From positions 1 to 58,942 of the forward strand of contig NZ_PYWL01000018.1 in NCBI RefSeq assembly GCF_003049525.1: a stretch of DNA of 58,942 bases, in the 5' to 3' direction. Each line of letters starts with the position of its first letter. Within the stretch, counting starts at the first letter, position 1. The notes under the pieces are model-generated. The model saw only the letters and a list, made by a program, of their open reading frames with translations, had not been told where the DNA came from and ran no database searches. Positions 32,838 to 39,720 of the stretch are shown piece after piece. The translations under genes and the position numbers were made by a program. The DNA is from Lysinibacillus fusiformis. Lineage in GTDB: Bacteria > Bacillota > Bacilli > Bacillales_A > Planococcaceae.

Positions 32838-34352
32838 TTGAATATTCAGTCTATTTATGACTTTATTGTCAAAACAGGCTTAACTACTTTTAAAGTGAAG
32901 CATTCAAAGGCTGCTTTACCAGCACGTGTACAAGCTCAAAAATTAGATAAACAATCGAAGAAGGGTGCTATTTTTGCTGTGCGCGATAAATCGCATTTCC
33001 TTGAGACAAAGGTAAAGGGTTACATTATCACTTCTAAAGAAACGTTATTAGAGGATGCAGCGAATTTAACACATTTTACACCTAACGTTTATCGTACATT
33101 TGGCTATCAGGATGAAGAAAGACGCTTTATTTATGGTTTTGAAGAAAAAAATTTACTACAAATTAATACATTTGTAGTTGATATTGATACAGTAGCGTAT
33201 AGCCGTGAGGATATTCTAATGGCTTGTATGGATGAATCTATTGGTTTACCAACTTTAATTGTCCGTAGTGATCGTGGCTATCAAGTATTTTTTGTATTGG
33301 ATGAACCTCTATTTATTTCTAATAATCATAGTTTTAGAGGTCTAAAAGTTGCTAAACGCATTAGTGATAACCTTAAACGTAGTTTACAGTCAGTAGAAGC
33401 AGACCGTTTTTGCAATGACTTCGGTTTTTTCCGTATGCCAACAGAACAAAATATCGTGTTTTGTGACTTAAATAATACCTACACAATGAAACAATTTATT
33501 AATTGGTCTACGCAATGTGATAGCGATATTGAAAGACCTTTGTTTGTTGTGCCAACTAAAGGCACTCCAAAGGCTTCAGTAATGGAATCAGATTGGTTAC
33601 AAGCATTAATTCAAGCAGTAGATGTAAAAGGCCAGAAAGGGCAAATAGGGCGAAATAACACGTTATTTACGCTTGCTTTAATATGCCTTCAAGAAGGTTG
33701 GTCAGAAGATCGTACATATGATTTTCTTGATGAATTTAACTCAAAACTATCACATCCATTAAAAGGTCGTAATGTGCAAACAATTATTCAATCTGCTTTT
33801 TCAGGGAAATATCACGGAGCAGCGAAAGAGTATGTAGAAGCATTATTAGACCTATATGTACCTGGTAAAAGCTTTGAAGTAAAACTTGGTGGGAATGGTT
33901 GGTATAAGTTTAAAAAGGCGCGTGAGGAACGTGAGCGTAGTCATTTTGACGAATGGGAACAAGACATTGAAAAGTATTTGACGGCTGAATACAACGTTTC
34001 AGAGCCGTTTGTTTGGCGTACACAAAAAGAAATTTGTGATAAAGTAGGAATTTCTTCCAGTACACTAAATGCATTAATGAAACGTTCTACTAAGGTAATT
34101 AAATTTGTCTCAGGGAAAGGCCGTTACAGTAAGACAGGCTGGACAACAGTTGCCCTGATGGTGAAGCATGTCTTATTTAGTACACAATTAAAAAAATCAC
34201 TCTATAAGCAATATATCCATCAATTACAAGTTGAAGTTTTACCACTTTGTTTGAACAATGAAGCAATTGAATTATTCCAATCAAAACTAGCAATCTACTT
34301 ATCACAAACCGTACCACTAGTAGGGGAAATTCGATTGGATGGCTCAGGCTAA
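32838..34352 (+). CDS. replication primase/Rep, AEP superfamily with PriCT domain
   Basis: 504 residues from TTG 32838 (AAAGAGGG 8 nt upstream). The AEP catalytic core is visible: FVVDIDTV with paired Asp and, after it, PTLIVRSDRGYQVFFVLDEPL; then a PriCT-1-like helical domain (GRNNTLFTLALICLQEGWSE, then IIQSAFSGKYHG) and a C-terminal HTH (KEICDKVGISSSTLNALMK). This is the replication-initiator type found on several Bacillus-group plasmids and the best Rep candidate here. Confidence 0.8.
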   Translation: MNIQSIYDFIVKTGLTTFKVKHSKAALPARVQAQKLDKQSKKGAIFAVRDKSHFLETKVKGYIITSKETLLEDAANLTHFTPNVYRTFGYQDEERRFIYGFEEKNLLQINTFVVDIDTVAYSREDILMACMDESIGLPTLIVRSDRGYQVFFVLDEPLFISNNHSFRGLKVAKRISDNLKRSLQSVEADRFCNDFGFFRMPTEQNIVFCDLNNTYTMKQFINWSTQCDSDIERPLFVVPTKGTPKASVMESDWLQALIQAVDVKGQKGQIGRNNTLFTLALICLQEGWSEDRTYDFLDEFNSKLSHPLKGRNVQTIIQSAFSGKYHGAAKEYVEALLDLYVPGKSFEVKLGGNGWYKFKKAREERERSHFDEWEQDIEKYLTAEYNVSEPFVWRTQKEICDKVGISSSTLNALMKRSTKVIKFVSGKGRYSKTGWTTVALMVKHVLFSTQLKKSLYKQYIHQLQVEVLPLCLNNEAIELFQSKLAIYLSQTVPLVGEIRLDGSG

Positions 34353-34700
34353 TTTAATACTCCACTCTGCCATTACATATTTCAAATTACATGCGCTTGA
34401 GTTCACAAGGGCTGTGTAATTAAAACCAGGTAATTCTTTAGTAAGGCTAGCTATAACTTATTTAGTAGATACATGTGACTACAAGTGGTCAATTGTATTA
34501 TGTTTTTGTTGGAGAATAGAGCCCATAGCGGGAGGCGTTCCGCAGACCAGCTTGCTGGTTGAGGACTTTTAACATGGATTGAGTAGAGATTTTAATCATT
34601 TGTAGTTCTAGCTACAAGTGGTCAATCCTTAATTGTGGTATACGTACTCTTTTGATAGAATGATATTTAAAAGCAGCCACTTGTGGTTAGTAGGGGAGTG
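34353..34700. other. non-coding region between rep and parA, possible origin/parS
   Basis: No credible gene in about 350 bp. It holds three palindrome copies (34479, 34612, 34677) and a GC-richer block (34520-34565) with CCAGC-TT-GCTGG and GCGGGAGGCGTTCCGC inverted repeats. An origin of replication or partition site is plausible from position alone. Confidence 0.45.
34479..34686. repeat. three dispersed palindromes upstream of parA
   Basis: CTACAAGTGG (34479-34488), CTACAAGTGG (34612-34621) and CCACTTGTGG (34677-34686). The last lies 24 bp before the parA start. Clustering at the par promoter suggests the site for the RHH partner encoded after parA. Confidence 0.75.
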
Positions 34701-34709
34701 TGAGTTTGA

Positions 34710-35534
34710 ATGGCTATAAAATTAACTCTAGGAAATGCTAAAGGGGGCGTGGGTAAAACTATTATTAGTAACTTATTAGCTTTTGGTTTGGCTGAGAAAG
34801 GTTATAAGGTATTGCTTGTCGATATTGATCCACAAGGAAATACTTCGATGATTAGTAATCTAAAATTTAAGTTATCTGAGCAACAACCGTATTTAATTGA
34901 TGGATTGTTTTTAAAGAATTTAGGGCCTTGTGTACAGCAATTGAAGGAGAATTTATTTTTAATTGCTGGGGATGAACGTACCGTAGAGCTTGATAAACTG
35001 TTGCCTGCTAAGAATAAGGTTATGTATTTACGTAAGTATATTGAAGAAATAGAGGATGATTTTGATTTTATATTCTTTGACGTTCCACCAACAGCGTATT
35101 CGGTTTTCTTAAATAACGCGTTAGGGGCAAGTGATGGTTTTATTGTTTTAACAGAAGCAGCGAAGCAATCTTTTGATGGGATCAGTAAATTGTATAATGC
35201 AGCTGTGGCTGTTCAAGAGAAATTCAATCCTTCTCTAGATTTTTTAGGTGTGGTTATTAATCGTAGAGAAAAGGACGTTGCGAATTTTGGAATTCTAGAA
35301 GAAATGTTCCAGGTGTCTACAGATGATATGTTCTTTAAAACAATGATTCCTGCGCGGACACGTATTGGGAAGTATTCGGAACATGGGATATATAATTTTC
35401 CTAAGTCTGTAAATTCGATCAAGGGCTATGATAAATGGGATGTAGAAGTGAAGGATTGTATTAACGAATTAATTACTGAACTTTTAGAGCGTATTGGAGT
35501 GGAGAAGCTTGAGACAGTTAAGTCAAAAATTTAA
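34710..35534 (+). CDS. parA: ParA-family partition ATPase
   Basis: 274 residues. Deviant Walker A KGGVGKT (residues 11-17), LLVDIDPQGN, and FDFIFFDVPPT. No N-terminal HTH, as in type Ib ParA proteins. ATP-dependent nucleoid binding positions plasmid copies. Overlaps the following RHH gene. The plasmid therefore carries two partition systems, ParA type and TubZ type. Confidence 0.93.
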   Translation: MAIKLTLGNAKGGVGKTIISNLLAFGLAEKGYKVLLVDIDPQGNTSMISNLKFKLSEQQPYLIDGLFLKNLGPCVQQLKENLFLIAGDERTVELDKLLPAKNKVMYLRKYIEEIEDDFDFIFFDVPPTAYSVFLNNALGASDGFIVLTEAAKQSFDGISKLYNAAVAVQEKFNPSLDFLGVVINRREKDVANFGILEEMFQVSTDDMFFKTMIPARTRIGKYSEHGIYNFPKSVNSIKGYDKWDVEVKDCINELITELLERIGVEKLETVKSKI

Positions 35535-35904
35535 GTCTGAGCAGAAAGTTAATGTGTTTGATGAAACAGAGGAAGAAACAACCTCAAGAAAAATTTATGC
35601 TGAAGATTATGAGTTGCTTCGTAAATGGGGTTTTCTTAAAAAAAAGAAACATAATGAAATGCTATTCGAAATAATAGATTTTGTTCGTCCTATATTAGTT
35701 GAGGGGCGCTATGATGAACTACCGTTTGTAGAACGGCCATACAAAGTAATGGATAGCCATAAGGCAGTGCGAATTATGGTTGATGACAATGATCTATTAG
35801 CGATTCATGCAAAGCGACAAAATATTTCGATGAAACGATTAATATCAAGTTGTATCAAGTATTACAAACAAGTTAAATTAGACGAGGAAACCCAGGGGAA
35901 ATGA
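35509..35904 (+). CDS. RHH partner of ParA (ParG/ParB-like)
   Basis: 131 residues from TTG 35509, overlapping parA by 26 nt. The last third (KAVRIMVDDNDLLAIHAKRQ, then MKRLISSCIKYYKQ) has the ribbon-helix-helix pattern; the N terminus is charged and flexible, suited to contacting ParA. Small RHH partners bind palindromic or iterated sites upstream of parA; the CCACTTGTGG cluster is the obvious candidate. Confidence 0.75.
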   Translation: MRQLSQKFKSEQKVNVFDETEEETTSRKIYAEDYELLRKWGFLKKKKHNEMLFEIIDFVRPILVEGRYDELPFVERPYKVMDSHKAVRIMVDDNDLLAIHAKRQNISMKRLISSCIKYYKQVKLDEETQGK

Positions 35905-35924
35905 TTCTCCTGGGTTTTTTTGTG
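35887..35924 (+). terminator. terminator after the par operon
   Basis: AACCCAGG / CCTGGGTT stem then seven T. It includes the last codons of the RHH gene. Confidence 0.88.
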
Positions 35925-35930
35925 TCTGGC

Positions 35931-36821
35931 TCATTCATTGGGATCGAACTCTGCCGAAATTACCATTCCAATTAACTCTATATCTTTTAAATCATTGATT
36001 ATCAGAGGATGGATTTCGGAATTCTCAGCTTGTAAAGTCAAAGCATCACGTTGCAAGAAAACACGTCTAATATAAACGTTGTCTTGATAAATTAGAGCGT
36101 AAAGTTTGCCAGATTCAATATTATTTAAATTGTCGCTTTCTCCTAATTTTGTTTCAATTATTTTTATCAATACTTTAGAACCTTTGTTTATCTTTATATT
36201 TATCATACTATCATCGTTATAAATGAGATAAATATATTTACCAAATGGGATTTTATTGGCTGCAATCCATTCGTGATAAGCTTCATTTTTAATGGTATCC
36301 CAAACTTCAATTCGACTAAGAGGTTTTTCTGTATATATCTTTTTAAAACTGTCATTTAGTGTTCTGGTATATAAGCTCAAATCCTTAGGTATGTCAGGAC
36401 GGTCTACAATCATTCGGTTAAATTTATTTGTTATAAAATCTAAACGATCTTCAATGGTAAGGTTTTTAAGATTTTCATAAATATCTTTTACTTGTTTCAA
36501 TTGTTCTGGTTCGGCGCAAAACATAGCAATAATAGCTGTGTATGTGTCTATCTTGTCAACATAATTAGATATAAGTTCTTGAACTTCTTTAGGTGCTTTC
36601 TCTAAATATCCAGCAGTAATTAATTTGTCTGGATCACCTCCTAAAACTTCAGCTAAAGCTCTATTGACCTTTTCTGATGCAGGGGGTCTTGTACCATTTT
36701 TTAATTTACTTATATATGATCTATCAATAGGATGATTTTTCTCCTTCATTTGTATAGAAATTTCGCCTAAGCTCATGCTGCTCTCATATATATATTTTGA
36801 AAGTAAATCTGCATAATTCAA
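35931..36821 (-). CDS. XRE-family repressor with S24/LexA-like C-terminal domain
   Basis: 296 residues from TTG 36821 (AAGGAGAG 8 nt upstream; GTG 36830 is too close to it). N-terminal HTH MSLGEISIQMKEKN, then RSYISKLKNGTRPPA. The C terminus has the S24 Ser site IYNDDSMINIKINKG, but the region where the catalytic Lys is expected reads VYIRRVFL, with Arg. It may be a non-cleaving CI-like repressor. It faces the gene at 37024 across a region of large inverted repeats, as in phage-type switches. Confidence 0.75.
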   Translation of the reverse strand: MNYADLLSKYIYESSMSLGEISIQMKEKNHPIDRSYISKLKNGTRPPASEKVNRALAEVLGGDPDKLITAGYLEKAPKEVQELISNYVDKIDTYTAIIAMFCAEPEQLKQVKDIYENLKNLTIEDRLDFITNKFNRMIVDRPDIPKDLSLYTRTLNDSFKKIYTEKPLSRIEVWDTIKNEAYHEWIAANKIPFGKYIYLIYNDDSMINIKINKGSKVLIKIIETKLGESDNLNNIESGKLYALIYQDNVYIRRVFLQRDALTLQAENSEIHPLIINDLKDIELIGMVISAEFDPNE

Positions 36822-36839
36822 ATCGGTCACTCTCCTTAA

Positions 36840-36965
36840 TCATTAATAATAAAGAGTGTTGACACTAAATTCAATAGGTAGACAAGTAAGTCACAAATGA
36901 CTGTTGACTTACTTGTCACTAGGTGGTACTATTTAGTCAACAGTCATTTGTGTGACTTTTTTGTC
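36840..36965. promoter_or_regulatory. divergent control region with nested inverted repeats
   Basis: GACAAGTAAGTCA / TGACTTACTTGTC (13-bp arms, about 36882-36919). The word GTCACAAATGACTGTTGACT recurs inverted at about 36940-36962 with a 2-nt insertion. A plus promoter TTGACT-17-TACTAT lies between them. Several arms suggest multiple binding sites for the S24-type repressor, controlling it and the 37024 gene. Confidence 0.65.
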
Positions 36966-37023
36966 ACTGGTGAAATAGAGAAGTAAGAAGTCACTACTTT
37001 TATCAATGAAAGGATGACAAGAT

Positions 37024-37230
37024 ATGAATATTCAAGAAAATATACAAAAAGTTCGAGCTGAATTAGTGGAATTCATTCAAGTATGCGGTGAGGATTTTGA
37101 AGACTCAAAGAAATTAACAGAGATTCTTCAGTCGTTGACTGATGGAGAAGTATTAGAGCTGTTCATACAATCCACGTTTGACAATGAGTGGCGAGGAGAT
37201 TATATTGCTTCTTTATGTGCTAAAGTATAA
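37024..37230 (+). CDS. small helical protein opposite the S24 repressor
   Basis: 68 residues, GAAAGGATG upstream. Acidic and helical, no HTH visible. It is the only gene under the divergent promoter and lies directly before the guide-RNA region of the Cas12f locus. It might be an anti-repressor or a Cas12f-linked factor; function unknown. Confidence 0.5.
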   Translation: MNIQENIQKVRAELVEFIQVCGEDFEDSKKLTEILQSLTDGEVLELFIQSTFDNEWRGDYIASLCAKV

Positions 37231-37260
37231 AGAAGCTTTTAGGTACTTTAAGTGAAAAAA

Positions 37261-37278
37261 GTGTATATGTGCAGTGAG
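37261..37278 (+). CRISPR. degenerate Cas12f repeat (upstream-most)
   Basis: GTGTATATGTGCAGTGAG matches the 3' half of the repeats at 37429 and 37589. The 34 nt after it translate on the minus strand as YIGGELAAPKG, so it may be an old spacer, but no match was found in this window. Confidence 0.5.
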
Positions 37279-37325
37279 ACCTTTGGGTGCTGCAAGCTCA
37301 CCACCAATATAAAACATTACACCTT

Positions 37326-37350
37326 TTTTGTGCATTTTCGCACAAAAAAT
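37326..37350 (+). terminator. hairpin between first repeat and guide module 1
   Basis: TTTTTTGTGC / GCACAAAAAA stem with loop ATTTTC. It separates the first repeat from the next guide module and could terminate on either strand. Confidence 0.6.
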
Positions 37351-37353
37351 TAG

Positions 37354-37493
37354 ACGTTGACTCACCAGCGTATATGGAGGCCATGGCACTCCGTAAGCAC
37401 TGTACAAAGATGTTCGACTAATTTAGCTGTCACAGCTTATATATGTACGTATGCAGTGAGAGCCTTTCGACTAGATCTTGTTTGCTTTTTAAA
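37354..37493 (+). ncRNA. Cas12f guide-RNA module 1 (tracr-like head + repeat + spacer)
   Basis: Head hairpin I ACGTTG-[ACTCAC]-CAGCGT (37354-37371), hairpin II GGAG-x-CTCC followed by GTAAGCAC (37376-37400), then a 32-nt repeat (37429-37460) ending GCAGTGAG and a 33-nt spacer (37461-37493), after which GTTACAA marks the next decayed repeat. The loop CUCAC of hairpin I can pair with GUGAG at the repeat end. The corresponding pair in module 3 is CUCGC with GCGAG, a compensatory change supporting a tracr-repeat pseudoknot. Confidence 0.7.
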
Positions 37494-37678
37494 GTTACAA
37501 TTTTCAAACTTGTTTAATTCTGAAAAAAAAAACGGAGGCTCCGGCACTCCGTAAGCATTATACCCTAGTTGGAGGAATTATTTTCGCTGTTACAACATAC
37601 CTGTGTACGTGTGCAGTGAGGTATCTATGGAATGAAGGAAATATGATTACAGACGTTACAACATACCTGAATGTGAAG
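37429..37678 (+). CRISPR. degenerate type V-F mini CRISPR array
   Basis: Repeats at 37429-37460 and 37589-37620 (32 nt, from GTYACARC to TGCAGTGAG) and a truncated one at 37655-37678. Spacers: 37461-37493 (33 nt) and 37621-37654 (34 nt). The second spacer matches the adhesin gene at 42277-42310 in 28 of 34 positions, with TTC immediately 5' of the protospacer. The array is interrupted by a second guide head (37533-37558). Confidence 0.75.
37533..37654 (+). ncRNA. Cas12f guide-RNA module 2
   Basis: Hairpin II only (CGGAG / CTCCG then GTAAGCA, 37533-37557), a 31-nt stretch, the 32-nt repeat 37589-37620 and the adhesin-matching spacer 37621-37654. Hairpin I is missing (replaced by an A10 tract), so it may depend on module 1 or 3 for a complete tracrRNA. 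Confidence 0.6.
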
Positions 37679-37735
37679 TAAACATAAAAATACTAGTCCG
37701 TTCGCACTTATTAAGTTAAAGGAGGAGTGTTTTGA

Positions 37736-39055
37736 ATGATAAAAATTGTAAAAACAATGAAGTATGAAATTAAGTATGATAAAGAGCTTTATAATCTCTT
37801 AAGCGACATACAACATGCTGTTTGGTTAATCAAAAATCGAGCTACAACAGCAGCTTATGATTGGCAACAATTCTCATTTGCCTACAATGAACGATTTGGC
37901 GAATATCCAAAAGAAAAGGACGTAATAGGGAAAACTTTAGCGCCAGATGTATACGGCTTTTTAAAAGAAATAGGCTCATTTGTATCATCTTCAATTGTAG
38001 ATTCGGCTGTACAGGAAGCAATCACAAAGTTTAAAAACGATAAAGTGAAGATTTTGAAAGGCGAGCAGTCCATTCAAATTTACCGTCGTAATGGCTCATT
38101 CCCAATACGTGCCTCTCAATTAAAAGGTCTAACTAAGCTAGACAATAAAACATACAATGCGAAGCTATCTTTATTGTCAAATGAAGGTGCAAAAGAGCGT
38201 GATTGCAAAGGGCAATTCTTAGTAACGTTAGTTACAGGGAATGGTGCATACGAAATTTTGGATCGTGTTATTAATGGAGAGTACAAAATGTGTGATAGCC
38301 GTATCTATAAACGAAAAAATAAATTCTATCTTTTACTGACATATAAATTTGAAAAAGAAACCGATAAAGTGTTAGACGAAAATCGAATTATGGGTGTTGA
38401 TATTGGAGTAGCTGTGCCAGCTGTACTGGCAATTAATGAAGATAAATTTTACCGCCAATATGTAGGGGATGCGAAAGAAGTAAGTGACTTTGTAGCGCAA
38501 ATTAATGACCGCAAAAAACGTTTGCAACGTTCACGTAAATGGGCTGGTGAAGGTAGTCGTGGAAGTGGTCGAAAAAAGTTAATGAAGCCAGTAGATGCCA
38601 TTTCTAACAAGATTCATAACTATCGGGAAACAAAAAATCATACATGGTCACGTTTTATAGTAAATGAAGCGCTGAAAAATGAATGTGGCACTATCCAAAT
38701 AGAGGATTTGTCCGGCATATCAAAGGATAATGCCTTTTTAAAGGAATGGACGTTTTATAGTTTACAACAAAAAATCATAGACAAGGCCAAAGAGCATGGA
38801 ATCCAGGTAGTGAAGGTGAAGCCGAATTATACATCTCAGCGCTGTAATAAATGCGGATTTATTCATAAAGACGTAAACAAAGAAATATGGAGACCAACAC
38901 AATCCAGTTTTAAATGCCTAAATTGTGGGCATGAAACAAATGCAGACTTAAACGCTGCTCGTAATATTGCTATGAAGGATATTGAGAAAATTATTGTAGA
39001 TCAATTGAATGTCCAGGAGCAACACCAAAAACATGCAGAGAAATATTTAGTCTGA
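37736..39055 (+). CDS. cas12f1: Cas12f1-type (type V-F) compact CRISPR effector nuclease
   Basis: 439 residues, AAAGGAGGAG upstream. RuvC residues intact: D222 in IMGVDIGVAV, E323 in IQIEDLSGI, D404 in NADLNAARNIA; zinc ribbon C370/C373/C394/C397. N terminus FGEYPKEKDVIG and blocks AKLSLLSN, ILDRVINGEYK, FLKEWTFYSLQQKIIDKAKEHGI and YTSQRC closely follow the roughly 420-residue AsCas12f1 of Acidibacillus, as remembered. A TnpB would look similar, but flanking guide modules with repeats and spacers favour Cas12f. Expected RNA-guided dsDNA cleavage, probably as a dimer. No Cas1/Cas2. Confidence 0.88.
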   Translation: MIKIVKTMKYEIKYDKELYNLLSDIQHAVWLIKNRATTAAYDWQQFSFAYNERFGEYPKEKDVIGKTLAPDVYGFLKEIGSFVSSSIVDSAVQEAITKFKNDKVKILKGEQSIQIYRRNGSFPIRASQLKGLTKLDNKTYNAKLSLLSNEGAKERDCKGQFLVTLVTGNGAYEILDRVINGEYKMCDSRIYKRKNKFYLLLTYKFEKETDKVLDENRIMGVDIGVAVPAVLAINEDKFYRQYVGDAKEVSDFVAQINDRKKRLQRSRKWAGEGSRGSGRKKLMKPVDAISNKIHNYRETKNHTWSRFIVNEALKNECGTIQIEDLSGISKDNAFLKEWTFYSLQQKIIDKAKEHGIQVVKVKPNYTSQRCNKCGFIHKDVNKEIWRPTQSSFKCLNCGHETNADLNAARNIAMKDIEKIIVDQLNVQEQHQKHAEKYLV

Positions 39056-39076
39056 TGCTTGTAAATAAAAAAATAT

Positions 39077-39204
39077 ACGTCGACTCGCCGACGTAAACGG
39101 ATGCTGCGGCTCTCCGTAAGCACATTTATTTTTTGCAGCGAGAGAAATCGTTGATTGGTTTATATTTCCACGACGGGTTATAACCTGTGTACGTATGTAG
39201 TGAG
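39077..39204 (+). ncRNA. Cas12f guide-RNA module 3 (self-contained guide)
   Basis: Hairpin I ACGTCG-[ACTCGC]-CGACGT (39077-39094), hairpin II ACGGA / TCCGT then AAGCAC (39097-39122), a T-rich linker, GCAGCGAG (39135-39142), a 34-nt spacer (39143-39176) and a 28-nt repeat (39177-39204). The loop CUCGC pairs with GCGAG before the spacer. The spacer matches 39358-39391 inside the XRE gene in 31 of 34 positions, with TTTC directly 5' of the protospacer. Confidence 0.75.
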
Positions 39205-39213
39205 AGAAAAAAT

Positions 39214-39240
39214 AACAGGGAAAAACCCCTGTTATTCATC
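39214..39240 (-). terminator. terminator of the XRE gene
   Basis: AATAACAGGG / CCCTGTTATT stem overlapping the stop codon; TTTTTTC follows on the minus strand. Confidence 0.85.
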
Positions 39241-39468
39241 TGATAAATCATCGAATAAAGGTGAATCGAAAAAATCTTTCATCGATATATTACAACCTTT
39301 ACAAAATTTTTGAATGGTTGATACACGAGGATGCTTTGATTTTGCTCGCATTATTTCAGAAATGGTAGATTGGTTTATATTTCCTCGACGGATGATTTCA
39401 TTCAGCGTTACATAGCGCTCATGAGCGAGTTCTTTCATTCGAATCGCAATGGCTTCATTAATACCCAT
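39232..39468 (-). CDS. XRE-family regulator next to the surface operon
   Basis: 78 residues from ATG 39468 (GGAGG upstream; the frame opens earlier at 39528 without support). HTH with recognition helix region RRGNINQSTISEIMRAKS, then IQKFCKGCNISMKDFF. Compact SinR/CI-like repressor size. Its promoter contains one copy of the plasmid operator and it faces the doubly operated SLH promoter, making it a prime candidate for the regulon repressor. Its HTH codons contain the protospacer matched by guide module 3. Confidence 0.82.
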   Translation of the reverse strand: MGINEAIAIRMKELAHERYVTLNEIIRRGNINQSTISEIMRAKSKHPRVSTIQKFCKGCNISMKDFFDSPLFDDLSDE

Positions 39469-39509
39469 AATTTTAAAATACCTCCGATAGTAAAATTTTT
39501 GAAATTTGA

Positions 39510-39523
39510 ATAAGTATTCTGAT
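39510..39523 (-). promoter_or_regulatory. operator at the XRE promoter
   Basis: Minus strand ATCAGAATACTTAT, one good half-site, overlapping a TTGATA -35-like hexamer. Suggests autoregulation. Confidence 0.6.
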
Positions 39524-39634
39524 ATCAATACTTATTAATATACACAAAAAAAGCATTCAAAACACGTTTCAAAATCAAATACAGCCAAAAAAGAATACGT
39601 TTTCTATACTTTAAGTAAAATTGTAGAAATAAAT

Positions 39635-39675
39635 ATCAGTATTCTGTTGAGATAAACGATATTCTGATGTATAAT
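39635..39675 (+). promoter_or_regulatory. SLH/adhesin promoter with double operator
   Basis: Operator 1 ATCAGTATTCTGTT (39635-39648) runs into -35 TTGAGA (39647-39652); operator 2 (39655-39668) fills the 17-bp spacer; -10 TATAAT 39670-39675. Centres 20 bp apart. Confidence 0.88.
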
Positions 39676-39720
39676 GGGTTTATAAAATACTAATTTTTTC
39701 AAGAAAAAGGAGCGTTATAA

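Noticed and set aside
37279..37312. First spacer-like segment matching the small ORF near 15655
   Set aside because: Only a 10-bp core plus GGG agree and no PAM; too weak to claim.
37213..37407. 64-residue minus ORF over the guide region
   Set aside because: Spans a repeat, a terminator hairpin and a guide head; only the spacer-like part looks protein-derived.
37461..37493. Spacer of module 1 targeting the resolvase gene near 22905
   Set aside because: Only 13 of the first 17 positions match, there is no TTC PAM and no match in the 3' part; likely chance.
37736..39055. IS200/IS605 TnpB transposon gene
   Set aside because: No TnpA, no transposon ends; strong resemblance to Cas12f1 and flanking repeat-spacer modules favour a CRISPR effector.
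37736..39055. Nuclease-dead TnpB-derived repressor (TldR-like)
   Set aside because: All three RuvC acidic residues and the zinc ribbon are intact.
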